Below the pieces are notes generated by a model. It had not been told where the DNA came from, did not search any database, and worked only from the letters and a program-made list of their open reading frames with translations. This document shows positions 7,288 to 14,093 of a stretch of 19,358 bases of DNA, one piece after another (position 1 is the stretch's first letter; every line of letters begins with the position of its first letter). Source of the stretch: Ruminiclostridium sp. (GTDB taxonomy: Bacteria > Bacillota_A > Clostridia > Oscillospirales > Oscillospiraceae). A program made the translations under genes and the position numbers. Location of the stretch: positions 1 to 19,358 of the forward strand of contig JAFXCU010000157.1 in NCBI GenBank assembly GCA_017521345.1, given 5' to 3'.

Positions 7288-8274
7288 TCAACGTTTCAGC
7301 AGCAATTCTGCCGTCTTTCGCAGGTCCAGACCACTGGTCTTTTCCACACGGGTACGCCAGATCTCCGGGAAGGACTGGGCACCGCTGAATGCGCCGCAGA
7401 GATTGCCGCAGATGGAGCCGTTGGTATCGGCGTCGTCACCGGCGTTGATGGCTGCCAGTACGCCATCCATGCCATTGCCGTTGGTGGCATAAAAGGCACC
7501 ATAGGAAAGAGCCACGGATTCATAGGACATCATGCTGGCACCGAAGATGCCCACCAGCTCGTCCAGGATGGTGGGGATACTCTCCTCGGAGAGTTCATCC
7601 ACAATGCGCTCAACCATTCGTAAACGCCGGGCCAGAGAGGGTGCCGCAATGTCCTGACCGACTTTCTCCCCATAGGCTGCCGCATCTGCCGCCGCCCGGA
7701 GAACGTCCAGGGAGGAATACCCGCCGTGCACACCCATGGAAACACCGGCAGCTACTGCGCAGGCTGCGGCCACGGCAGGTCTGCTGCCATGACTGGGCAG
7801 AGAAGAGGCGGCAGCTGCCTCAATGCACTTGGTCAGGTCGTCATAGTAGCGGATGCCGATGGGGGCCGCACGCATGGCGCTTCCGTTGGTCATACCCTGA
7901 CCGGCAGTCAGCTTGGGGTCTCTTCCCTCAATGAGGGCGGTCAGATAACGTCTAGTGGAGGGACCGATCACCGTGCTCTCCAGCATATTCTGCTCGATGG
8001 CCCACTGCTTCATGGCCTGATTGAAGGCCTCCTCAGAAAAGCCGCCGTGCTCAATCAGGACCTGAGCTACAATGACACTTTCCATGGTATCGTCGGTCAC
8101 TTCTGCGGCCTTCAGATCGCCGTGGTAAGACTGCACAGACTTCTCCGGTTCCAGGAAATCCAAAATGTAGCCATAGGTGTTGGTGATTTGACGGCGGGTC
8201 AGAAAGGACGCCGGCATGCCCATGGCATCGCCGATGGCACCGCCCACAAGGGCGCCGTAAGCTCGATCAAGCAT
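7288..8274 (-). CDS. ADP-ribosylglycohydrolase family protein
   Basis: A 328-residue soluble hydrolase of the ADP-ribosylglycohydrolase/DraG family, which removes ADP-ribose from protein or small-molecule targets using two Mg2+ ions. The metal motifs are in order: GDAMGMP (15-21), TDDT (60-63), NGSAMR (130-135) and GDDADTNG (279-286). The target is not readable; MacroD- or DraT-type partners are not in the window. The frame is open to an upstream ATG at 8331, but the ATG at 8274 has AAGGAGGAA 7 bases before it and starts exactly at the family's MLDRAYGALVGGAIGD, so it is preferred. It follows bcp by 71 bases containing an inverted repeat, so it may be partly separate from the run. Confidence 0.93.
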   Translation of the reverse strand: MLDRAYGALVGGAIGDAMGMPASFLTRRQITNTYGYILDFLEPEKSVQSYHGDLKAAEVTDDTMESVIVAQVLIEHGGFSEEAFNQAMKQWAIEQNMLESTVIGPSTRRYLTALIEGRDPKLTAGQGMTNGSAMRAAPIGIRYYDDLTKCIEAAAASSLPSHGSRPAVAAACAVAAGVSMGVHGGYSSLDVLRAAADAAAYGEKVGQDIAAPSLARRLRMVERIVDELSEESIPTILDELVGIFGASMMSYESVALSYGAFYATNGNGMDGVLAAINAGDDADTNGSICGNLCGAFSGAQSFPEIWRTRVEKTSGLDLRKTAELLLKR

Positions 8275-8281
8275 CGTTCGA

Positions 8282-8290
8282 TTCCTCCTT
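8282..8290 (-). promoter_or_regulatory. Ribosome-binding site that sets the glycohydrolase start
   Basis: AAGGAGGAA on the minus strand lies 7 bases before the ATG at 8274. The longer frame from 8331 would put this site inside the gene and read through the inverted repeat at 8309-8338, so the shorter start is favoured. Confidence 0.82.
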
Positions 8291-8308
8291 GATATTATTA
8301 TCTGGTAT

Positions 8309-8338
8309 AGCATGATTGGGGCTTTCATCAATCATGCT
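8309..8338. repeat. Inverted repeat between bcp and the glycohydrolase gene
   Basis: AGCATGATTG (8309-8318) and its exact complement (8329-8338) flank a 10-base loop. It begins 7 bases after the bcp stop. On the minus strand no T run follows, so it is a poor terminator; it could stabilise the upstream message, weaken read-through, or be an operator for a weak promoter (TTGATG/TATACC, 16-base spacing) that overlaps it. Confidence 0.5.
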
Positions 8339-8345
8339 CTTAATT

Positions 8346-8807
8346 TTATATGTGCTGAAGATAGGCCAATACCTCTTCCGCATTGGTATCCGGCTTGACC
8401 TTGGGCATCACCTTCTCAATGATTCCCTGTTCGTTGATGATATAGGTAGTGCGCAGAGTGCCCAGGGTCACCTTTCCGGCAGACTTCTTCTCTTTCAGGA
8501 CAGCATAGGCCTGGTGGACCTGCCGCTCTTCATCCGAGAGGAGCAGGAAGGGCAGGCTATGCTTGGCAGAAAACTTCTCATGGGAGGCCGCAGAGTCCTT
8601 GCTGATGCCAATGACCTCCACGCCCAGCGCCTTAAACTGATGATAGGCCAATCCAAAGGCACAGGCCTGCTTGGTGCAGCCCGAGGTGTTGTCCTTGGAA
8701 TAGAAATACAAGACTACTTTTTTCCCTTGGAAATCAGCCAGACTTACCATATTTCCATTCTGATCCGGCAGGGTAAATTCAGGGGCTTTTTGTCCAACTT
8801 CCAGCAT
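8346..8807 (-). CDS. bcp: Thiol peroxidase of the Bcp (peroxiredoxin Q) type
   Basis: A 153-residue cytosolic peroxiredoxin that reduces peroxides using thioredoxin or a like donor. The active site YSKDNTSGCTKQAC (36-49) carries the peroxidatic Cys44 and the second Cys49 five residues on, the pattern of alpha2-type Bcp enzymes. The usual TPGC is TSGC here, a Ser-for-Pro change that I believe is found in other clostridial Bcp proteins. The conserved Arg is in LGTLRTTY (R119). The length is normal. It lies 3 bases after yaaA, and its AAGGAGGA site overlaps the yaaA stop, so the two peroxide-defence genes are translated together. Confidence 0.93.
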   Translation of the reverse strand: MLEVGQKAPEFTLPDQNGNMVSLADFQGKKVVLYFYSKDNTSGCTKQACAFGLAYHQFKALGVEVIGISKDSAASHEKFSAKHSLPFLLLSDEERQVHQAYAVLKEKKSAGKVTLGTLRTTYIINEQGIIEKVMPKVKPDTNAEEVLAYLQHI

Positions 8808-8810
8808 GGT

Positions 8811-9557
8811 TCAATCCTCCTTGATAAAGACATAATTGGTTTGCGTGGAATCATCCGGAGAAAAGCGATAGCCCATCCGGTCAAAGTCTTTCAGCTGTTC
8901 CGGATCGTCTGCCTGGGTCTCTGCCAGATACCGGACCATCTCCCCTCGGGCCATTTTGCACAGGGTTCCCTTTTCGATGATCTTATTCCCCTTCCGCTCG
9001 CCAAATGTACAAGTCAAAAAATGCTTTCCATCAGGAATATACCTGGAAATGCACTGGCTGTACTCCTTGGAAGCCAGGTTGATAACCACGTTGCTTTCTT
9101 CCCAGAGGGAATCAGCCAATGAGCTTCCCCAAAAGGCATACAGATCTTTGGCGTCATCGGTAATGAGTTTTGCCTGCATTTCCAGGCGATAGGGAATCAC
9201 CCCGTCAAAAGGGCGGAGAATACCATAAAAGCCGGACAAAATCCGCAGATGGTCCTGCAAATAACTCAGAGCCTCCTCCGAGAAAACCCCGGGGGCCATG
9301 TACTGATACTGGATACCCTCATAGGCCATCACCGCTGGGGTCAGGTTCTGATGTAAATTCTGCGTTTGCAGACGCTCTATGTTTTGAACCGTGATTTTAT
9401 CATTGCATTTCCACAGGTCTTTCAGTTCCTCATAGGTCAGCTCTTTTAATCGTGCAAAGAGCAGTTCTGTTCGGGGCAGAAAGGCCGGCAGGTCCCTCCA
9501 GGCAAAGCTGTCTGTATCCACCCGCATTTTTTTAGCTGGAGAAATGATGATCTGCAT
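8811..9557 (-). CDS. yaaA: YaaA family peroxide stress protein (DUF328)
   Basis: A 248-residue soluble protein of the YaaA/DUF328 family. In E. coli, YaaA is induced by peroxide through OxyR and limits free iron and DNA damage; the fold carries a helix-hairpin-helix DNA-binding region. Family marks are the starting MQIIISPAKKM, SGFYGILRPFDGVIPYRLEM about halfway, NLASKEYS, and FGERKGNKII. AAAGGAGG 6 bases before the ATG at 9557 fixes the start; a TTG two codons earlier overlaps the spacing and is unlikely. It sits 12 bases after the FliB-like gene and directly before bcp, a pairing that supports a shared role in peroxide defence. Confidence 0.95.
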   Translation of the reverse strand: MQIIISPAKKMRVDTDSFAWRDLPAFLPRTELLFARLKELTYEELKDLWKCNDKITVQNIERLQTQNLHQNLTPAVMAYEGIQYQYMAPGVFSEEALSYLQDHLRILSGFYGILRPFDGVIPYRLEMQAKLITDDAKDLYAFWGSSLADSLWEESNVVINLASKEYSQCISRYIPDGKHFLTCTFGERKGNKIIEKGTLCKMARGEMVRYLAETQADDPEQLKDFDRMGYRFSPDDSTQTNYVFIKED

Positions 9558-9563
9558 AGGCAA

Positions 9564-9571
9564 CCTCCTTT
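9564..9571 (-). promoter_or_regulatory. Ribosome-binding site that sets the yaaA start
   Basis: AAAGGAGG on the minus strand overlaps the stop codon of the FliB-like gene and lies 6 bases before the yaaA ATG at 9557, supporting coupled translation and excluding the TTG at 9563. Confidence 0.8.
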
Positions 9572-10511
9572 ACATCAGCATGGTGAACAGGGCATCCAGG
9601 TTATCCTGAGAGTACTCGATCTCCGCCGAATACATCCGGGCGTATTCCACCTGATCCTCCAGGGTAAATGACCCGGTCTGCTGCCAGTGAAGGGCGCCTA
9701 GCAGACGGATCATCCGGGTGCTGAGGACTGCAAAGGAAACCTTGCTGCTCACGTCACCATCCTCATATGCCGTCAGGAAGTGGCGGTACAGGAAGTAGAC
9801 CATCAGCTGCTCATACTCCTCTTCCCTGTCCTTCATATGGCGGGAAAAGCCATCCAGGTCCACCGCATTCCCATGGGTACGCAGGTTCTCCAGAACATCC
9901 GTCCAGACATCATCCAGCCGTTCCAGTTCCAGATAGACCTCCGCCCACTGGGAAATTGACAGTTCGGGCACCCAACCCAGGAAGTGCTCCAGAAGAGTTT
10001 CCTCCCGCTCGGTCAGAGTCTTGGTTCGATCCTGGGCAATCTCAAAGGCCTCCTGCCGCAGGTCCAGAATGGGCAGGGTCTCTGCAGCAGTTTCCTCTTT
10101 CGCCCCAGTCACACAGAGGGTCACAGGCTCCTTTCGGGAGAGGATCAGCTGCCCGGCGGCCTCACAGCAGAGACCCACGCCGATCTCTGTACGTCCGGGC
10201 AGGAAATTTCGGTATCTGGGATGGTCGGTGCAGATCTGGCAGAGAATATCCTCCCCGCCAAAGAGGATCAGATCACACAACCCTTCCTGGTTCAAGAAGG
10301 GACAGCGTTCCTCCTCTCCCAGGATAAAATGGGGTTCTTCCTCCAGGGAGATGGATTCCGCCAACCGTTCCCCCATTGGGCCTTCGATGGCTTGAAATTT
10401 GGTCGACGACTCCGGGTCAATGTCGATCTCCCAGCCGATACAGCAGCTGTGCTTGCATTCTGATGCGATACACTTGAAGTCCGGGTAATAGTCCGGATAG
10501 ACCAACAACAT
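9570..10511 (-). CDS. FliB-like Cys-rich protein (flagellin lysine-N-methylase family)
   Basis: A 313-residue protein of the family named after Salmonella FliB, which is required for methylation of flagellin lysines. The N-terminal third has a dense Cys set: C14, C19, C23, C24 (ending SCCIGWEIDID), C70 (RCPFL), C79 (GLCDLI), C91/C94 (LCQICTDHPRYR) and C115/C116 (GLCCEAA). This pattern suggests an Fe-S or other metal centre. The C-terminal two thirds are helical, without clear motifs. Salmonella FliB is about 400 residues, so this is a shorter form. No flagellar genes are in the window; many non-motile Firmicutes carry such genes, so the flagellin role is doubtful here. The ATG has only a distant GGGAG site. 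It lies 6 bases after the MATE gene. Confidence 0.82.
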   Translation of the reverse strand: MLLVYPDYYPDFKCIASECKHSCCIGWEIDIDPESSTKFQAIEGPMGERLAESISLEEEPHFILGEEERCPFLNQEGLCDLILFGGEDILCQICTDHPRYRNFLPGRTEIGVGLCCEAAGQLILSRKEPVTLCVTGAKEETAAETLPILDLRQEAFEIAQDRTKTLTEREETLLEHFLGWVPELSISQWAEVYLELERLDDVWTDVLENLRTHGNAVDLDGFSRHMKDREEEYEQLMVYFLYRHFLTAYEDGDVSSKVSFAVLSTRMIRLLGALHWQQTGSFTLEDQVEYARMYSAEIEYSQDNLDALFTMLM

Positions 10512-10517
10512 GGTTTG

Positions 10518-11894
10518 TTACACTCCCTTCTCGGGTTTTTCCATACTGTTCAGAGCTTTCCTGAACTGTATGGAAAACAGGATGACCGTAAAGGTCACTG
10601 CCAGGACATCGGCCACCGGCTCGGCCATATAAACACCGATGGTCTTGTTTTCCACCAGCCTGGGCATGAGATAGATCAGCGGCAGCAGCAGGACGAACTT
10701 TCGCATGATAGCTACCAGAATGGAGGACTTCGCATAGCCTATGGCCACAAAGGTCAGCTGACAAGCGGTCTGGATACCGAAGATCACGATGGCCCCGCAG
10801 TAAATGGGCAGGACCTTGCTGGAGAAGGCCAAAAGTTCCGGGTCTGGGGTGAACATCCCGGCAAACAGTTCCGGGAAAAACAGCACCAGAAGCCAGAGCA
10901 CCACGGCATACACCAAGCTGACTTTCAGAAGGAGAAACACGGTATCCTTCACTCGACCGGCATTTCCTGCACCATAGTTGTAGCTTGTGATGGGCTGGGC
11001 ACCCTGTCCCAGTCCCTGCAGGGGCAACAGAGCGAACTGCATCACACTGGTAAGAATGGTCATGGCACCAACGGCAATGTCACCGCCGTATTTCAGCAGA
11101 GAGGAATTGAAGCAGACAAAAATGACGCTCTCGCTGGACTGCATGATAAAGGGGGACAACCCCAGGGCCAAGCAGGGAGCCAGGAGCTTCCAGTCCAACC
11201 GAAGGTGTTCCCGCTTGATCCGCCAGACGGTCTTTCGTCCCAGCAGAAAGGCCATGACCCAGCAGCAGGAGATCCCCTGGGAGATCATGGTAGCCAGAGC
11301 AGCACCCCGAACACCCATCCCAAACCCAAAGATAAAGATGGGGTCCAGAATGATATTGCAGACAGCGCCAATAAGAACGGTCAGCATGCTGGTCTTAGCA
11401 AAGCCCTGGGCGGTGATGTAGGCATTCATGCCCAGGGTGAGCTGAACGAAGATGGTGCCAACGGCATAGATGTTCATATAGGCCACGGCATAGTCTATGG
11501 TGTTCACGCTGCCACCAAAGGCCAGCAGCAGTTCCCGGTTCCACAGGAGCAGGATGGCCGTCAGCACCGCTGACATCAAGACTTGCAGGGTAAAGCAGCC
11601 GCCCAGGATCTTCTCAGCCGCCTCACGATTTCCCTGGCCCATGGCAATGGACGCCCGGGGGGCGCCGCCTGCACTGATCAGGCAGGCAAAGGCAGAGATG
11701 AACAGAATGATGGGCAGGCAGATGCCAACACCAGTGAGAGCCAGGTCTCCGTCTTTCGCCATATGGCCGATGTAGATGCGGTCCACAATATTGTAGAGCA
11801 TATTGATGAGCTGGGCCGCCACACCAGGCAGTGCCAGCTTGAAAAGCAGTTTTCCTACGGGTTCCGACCCCAGAAAGCGATTGTCCGTTGCCAT
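10518..11894 (-). CDS. MATE family efflux transporter
   Basis: A 458-residue inner-membrane exporter of the multidrug and toxin extrusion family, driven by Na+ or H+ exchange. It has about twelve hydrophobic segments in two similar halves. Family marks are LFKLALPGVAAQLINMLYNIVDRIYIGH near the start, GPRAS-like GGAPRASIAMGQGN in the first half, the ILDPIFIFGFGMGVRGAALAT region, and PLQGLGQGAQPITSYNYGA in the second half; this is the DinF/clostridial branch (the longer stretches are described, not exact motifs). Substrate is unknown. The ATG at 11894 has AAGAAGG 6 bases upstream and is preferred over an ATG six codons earlier that would place the site inside the gene. It is first in a five-gene run with its own promoter. 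Confidence 0.93.
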   Translation of the reverse strand: MATDNRFLGSEPVGKLLFKLALPGVAAQLINMLYNIVDRIYIGHMAKDGDLALTGVGICLPIILFISAFACLISAGGAPRASIAMGQGNREAAEKILGGCFTLQVLMSAVLTAILLLWNRELLLAFGGSVNTIDYAVAYMNIYAVGTIFVQLTLGMNAYITAQGFAKTSMLTVLIGAVCNIILDPIFIFGFGMGVRGAALATMISQGISCCWVMAFLLGRKTVWRIKREHLRLDWKLLAPCLALGLSPFIMQSSESVIFVCFNSSLLKYGGDIAVGAMTILTSVMQFALLPLQGLGQGAQPITSYNYGAGNAGRVKDTVFLLLKVSLVYAVVLWLLVLFFPELFAGMFTPDPELLAFSSKVLPIYCGAIVIFGIQTACQLTFVAIGYAKSSILVAIMRKFVLLLPLIYLMPRLVENKTIGVYMAEPVADVLAVTFTVILFSIQFRKALNSMEKPEKGV

Positions 11895-11900
11895 GAGATT

Positions 11901-11907
11901 CCTTCTT
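11901..11907 (-). promoter_or_regulatory. Ribosome-binding site that sets the MATE start
   Basis: AAGAAGG on the minus strand lies 6 bases before the ATG at 11894. Starting at the earlier ATG (11912) would leave no ribosome-binding site. Confidence 0.7.
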
Positions 11908-11924
11908 TGCATTTGATTTCTTCT

Positions 11925-11953
11925 ATTTTAACCCAAATCGACGCAGGATACAA
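11925..11953 (-). promoter_or_regulatory. Promoter of the MATE/fliB-like/yaaA/bcp run
   Basis: On the minus strand TTGTAT (11953-11948) and TAAAAT (11930-11925) are spaced by 17 bases. Transcription would start near 11918, about 24 bases before the ATG. It lies back to back with the rsmH-like promoter, the two -35 boxes being 22 bases apart. Confidence 0.7.
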
Positions 11954-11975
11954 CGATGGAATTTCCCCTGCTCCC

Positions 11976-12004
11976 TTGCATCCAGGGAGATTTCACGATA
12001 CAAT
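11976..12004 (+). promoter_or_regulatory. Promoter of the rsmH-like gene
   Basis: TTGCAT (11976-11981), a 17-base spacer and TACAAT (11999-12004) form a good sigma-A promoter. Transcription would start near 12011, about 28 bases before the ATG at 12039, which has AAAAGGAG at 12021-12028. Confidence 0.7.
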
Positions 12005-12038
12005 ACCTTTGTGAATTCAGAAAAGGAGTTGATCTCCC

Positions 12039-13076
12039 ATGGAACAGGAGCACAAGCGCCGTGTTCGCTACAAAGGCACCCACCCCCGAAACTATCGGGA
12101 AAAATATAAAGAACTGAACCCCGAAAAGTACCAGGATGACGTGGCAAAAATTATCCAGAGCGGAAAGACCCCCGCCGGTATGCACATCTCCATCATGGTC
12201 AATGAAATTCTGGAGTTCCTGGATATCCAGCCCGGGCAGATCGGTCTGGATGCCACCCTGGGTTACGGCGGTCACACCCACCGGATGCTGGAAAAGCTCC
12301 AGGGTCAGGGCCATATGTACGCTACCGACGTGGACCCCATCGAGTCGGAAAAGACCCGGGCTCGGCTGGAGGCTTTGGGCTATGGCCAGGAGATCCTGAC
12401 TATACGCCGGATGAACTTTGCTGACCTGGACCAGGTAGCCCCCGACCAGAAGTTTGACTTCATCCTGGCCGACCTGGGTGTCTCTTCCATGCAGATCGAC
12501 AACCCCGAGCGAGGCTTTACCTTCAAATATGATGGTCCCCTGGATCTGCGCCTGGACCCCACCACCGGGGTCACCGCCGCCCAGCGGCTCCGGGAGCTGG
12601 ACCGGGAGGAGCTGGCCGCCATGCTGGTGGAAAACTCTGATGAGCCCTATGCTGACCAAATCGCCAAGGCCATCATCACCGTGTTCAAAAAGAAGGGGGC
12701 CATTGAGACCACCCGTCAGCTGGCCGATATCATCGAGCAGGCCCTCTCCTTCCTTCCTGCCAAGGAGCGAAAGGAGACTGTGAAGAAATCCTGTCAGCGT
12801 ACCTTCCAGGCCCTCCGGATCGATGTAAACAGCGAGTTCGAAGTGCTTTACTCCTTCCTGGAAAAACTGCCTGCCGTCCTGAAGCCCGGTGGAAAGGTGG
12901 CTGTCCTCACCTTCCACTCCGGGGAAGACCGTCTGGTGAAGAAATCCTTCAAACAGCTTCTGAAGGAAGGAGTCTACAGTGATGCAGCCAAGGATGTCAT
13001 CCGCCCCTCCGCCGAGGAGTGCTTCCAGAACCCCAGAGCCAAATCCACAAAAATGCGCTGGGCCATCAAGGCCTGA
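12039..13076 (+). CDS. rsmH: RsmH-family methyltransferase with N-terminal extension
   Basis: A 345-residue SAM-dependent methyltransferase of the RsmH (MraW) family; RsmH adds the N4-methyl group to C1402 of 16S rRNA. SAM-site motif DATLGYGGHT (71-80), DVDP (97-100), DLGVSS (145-150), ERGFTFKYDGPLDLRLD (157-173), VNSEFEVL and TFHSGEDRLVKKSF are all present. Unlike canonical RsmH, about 47 residues precede the usual HxxVMxxE start, including a basic RRVRYKGTHPRNYREKYKELNP segment, and SFHSLEDR has become TFHSGEDR. It stands alone, not among division and cell-wall (dcw) genes such as ftsL and pbp, so it is probably a second paralogue, a form I recall in many Clostridia. The target may be C1402 or another cytosine. 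Confidence 0.88.
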   Translation: MEQEHKRRVRYKGTHPRNYREKYKELNPEKYQDDVAKIIQSGKTPAGMHISIMVNEILEFLDIQPGQIGLDATLGYGGHTHRMLEKLQGQGHMYATDVDPIESEKTRARLEALGYGQEILTIRRMNFADLDQVAPDQKFDFILADLGVSSMQIDNPERGFTFKYDGPLDLRLDPTTGVTAAQRLRELDREELAAMLVENSDEPYADQIAKAIITVFKKKGAIETTRQLADIIEQALSFLPAKERKETVKKSCQRTFQALRIDVNSEFEVLYSFLEKLPAVLKPGGKVAVLTFHSGEDRLVKKSFKQLLKEGVYSDAAKDVIRPSAEECFQNPRAKSTKMRWAIKA

Positions 13077-13078
13077 AA

Positions 13079-13108
13079 AAACGCCCAAGTCGAAAGACTT
13101 GGGCGTTT
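13079..13108. terminator. Bidirectional terminator between rsmH-like and DUF1893 genes
   Basis: A perfect 13-bp stem (13079-13091 with 13096-13108) carries a GAAA tetraloop. It starts 2 bases after the rsmH-like stop and ends 2 bases before the DUF1893 stop. The minus strand ends in a run of six or more T, the plus strand in TTTCCTT, so it serves both converging genes and is stronger on the minus strand. Confidence 0.93.
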
Positions 13109-13110
13109 CC

Positions 13111-13530
13111 TTATGGATTCAGCTCTTTGAACTTTTGTCGGATGGAAATAAGGGCTTTCTCGGGTTCAGAAATGTTCCACACAGCGGTCTCCATGGGGCA
13201 GAAGCCGGTGTTGGTGCGGTTTCGGATGGCTGCCACCTCTTCCTCGCAGCCGTTGGGGATGCCGTGGTCTTCCAGTACAGCTTTGGCTGGTCTGCTCATG
13301 ACCTGGGCGTAAACCTCCTTCACCCCCAGCAGAACGTAGAGAAAGGCCACCGCTTTTCCAACAACCTTGTCGGCCGCAGAAAAGCCCTTCAAACTCAGCC
13401 CCTCATCCAGCCAGCTCAAAAGGGGCTTGACGCCACGCAGCCTGCTGGTGAGCACCTGATCTCCGCTGCAGAGAACACAGGTGAACCCCTCCTCCTGGAG
13501 AAGAGCCCATGCCCGCTCAAAATCACCCAT
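13111..13530 (-). CDS. DUF1893 protein (TM1506-like)
   Basis: A 139-residue soluble protein of the DUF1893 family. Marks are GVKPLLSWL (33-41), ADKVVGKAVA (53-62), EVYAQVMS, and FCPMET (110-115) near the end. The solved member TM1506 has a cytidine-deaminase-like fold, but the catalytic role is unknown. Such genes are mostly seen in anaerobes. The ATG at 13530 has GGAG(AAGCGGG) just before it. The site and start lie inside the continuing frame of the ECF S gene, which would end 8 bases past this ATG if its amber codon were read. This tight overlap argues that the two genes evolved as one unit. It is last in the run and ends at a strong terminator. Confidence 0.85.
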   Translation of the reverse strand: MGDFERAWALLQEEGFTCVLCSGDQVLTSRLRGVKPLLSWLDEGLSLKGFSAADKVVGKAVAFLYVLLGVKEVYAQVMSRPAKAVLEDHGIPNGCEEEVAAIRNRTNTGFCPMETAVWNISEPEKALISIRQKFKELNP

Positions 13531-13573
13531 CCCGCTTCTCCACCCAGGAGAGGATCACGGGGATCAGCAGCCA

Positions 13574-14077
13574 CTAAAGAATCAGTCCGCAGATACCCGC
13601 AGTGATACTGGTCCAAATGACAGATACAGGAACAGCGGAAATACCCAGGACTGGAACGGCAAGGAGAATGGCCCCCGCCCGCACCAGTCTGCCGGCACAC
13701 TGGGCGACGATCACTTTTCCCAGCACAGGCATTGTCTTTGCTCTGAGGAAACCGGCTGTCAAGCCGTAAATGCAAAGCTCGATCACGATAAAGGGGAGCA
13801 TGGCCTGCCCGGGCATACCCGTGAGCCCAAAACTCACCAGGGGAGCCAGGAAACCGGATACCAGACCTGCCCAGGGGCCAGCCAGAAAGCCAACCAACAG
13901 CACAGGCAGGTGCATGGGAAGAAGCATCTCACCCAGCCCGGAGCCCACGCCAAGGGCCGCACCGGCCACATGGATGATCTGAGGCAGGGCAACGGCAGCC
14001 ACCACAGCAATCGCCGCAGCCATGGCCTGCACTTTCATAGACAGTCTGCGGTATTCTAATGCAAAGGTCTTTGTCAT
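13574..14077 (-). CDS. ECF transporter S component, cut by an in-frame amber codon
   Basis: A 167-residue membrane protein of the ECF transporter S-component type, the substrate-binding subunit for vitamins and related molecules that works with a shared energising module (not in this window). Marks are EMLLPMHLPVLLVGFLAG (50-67) and GLVSGFLAPLVSF (71-83), found in many clostridial S components, then a membrane pair near 92-112 and 120-141. Helix six begins VIWTSITAGICGLIL and stops at TAG (13576-13574). After it the same frame continues WLLIPVILSWVEKRDG and ends with TGA at 13525-13523. That stretch matches the normal end of helix six, so CAG (Gln) to TAG is the likely change. The protein may be truncated and weak, or the base may be an assembly error. 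GGAGGAGG precedes the ATG. Substrate unknown. Confidence 0.82.
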   Translation of the reverse strand: MTKTFALEYRRLSMKVQAMAAAIAVVAAVALPQIIHVAGAALGVGSGLGEMLLPMHLPVLLVGFLAGPWAGLVSGFLAPLVSFGLTGMPGQAMLPFIVIELCIYGLTAGFLRAKTMPVLGKVIVAQCAGRLVRAGAILLAVPVLGISAVPVSVIWTSITAGICGLIL

Positions 14078-14093
14078 AAGGGGTCCTCCTCCG

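Noticed and set aside
10515..11573. Long plus-strand open frame opposite the MATE gene, and similar frames opposite coaBC (2636-3625), the rsmH-like gene (11928-13088) and the SLC13-like gene (1217-1912).
   Set aside because: Each lies opposite a gene with a recognised family and good start signals; compositions are those of antisense frames produced by the GC-rich third codon position.
13574..13576. UAG read as pyrrolysine or another programmed recoding in the ECF S gene.
   Set aside because: No pyl genes, no structured element after the codon that I can see, and a simple CAG to TAG change explains it. Kept only as an outside option.
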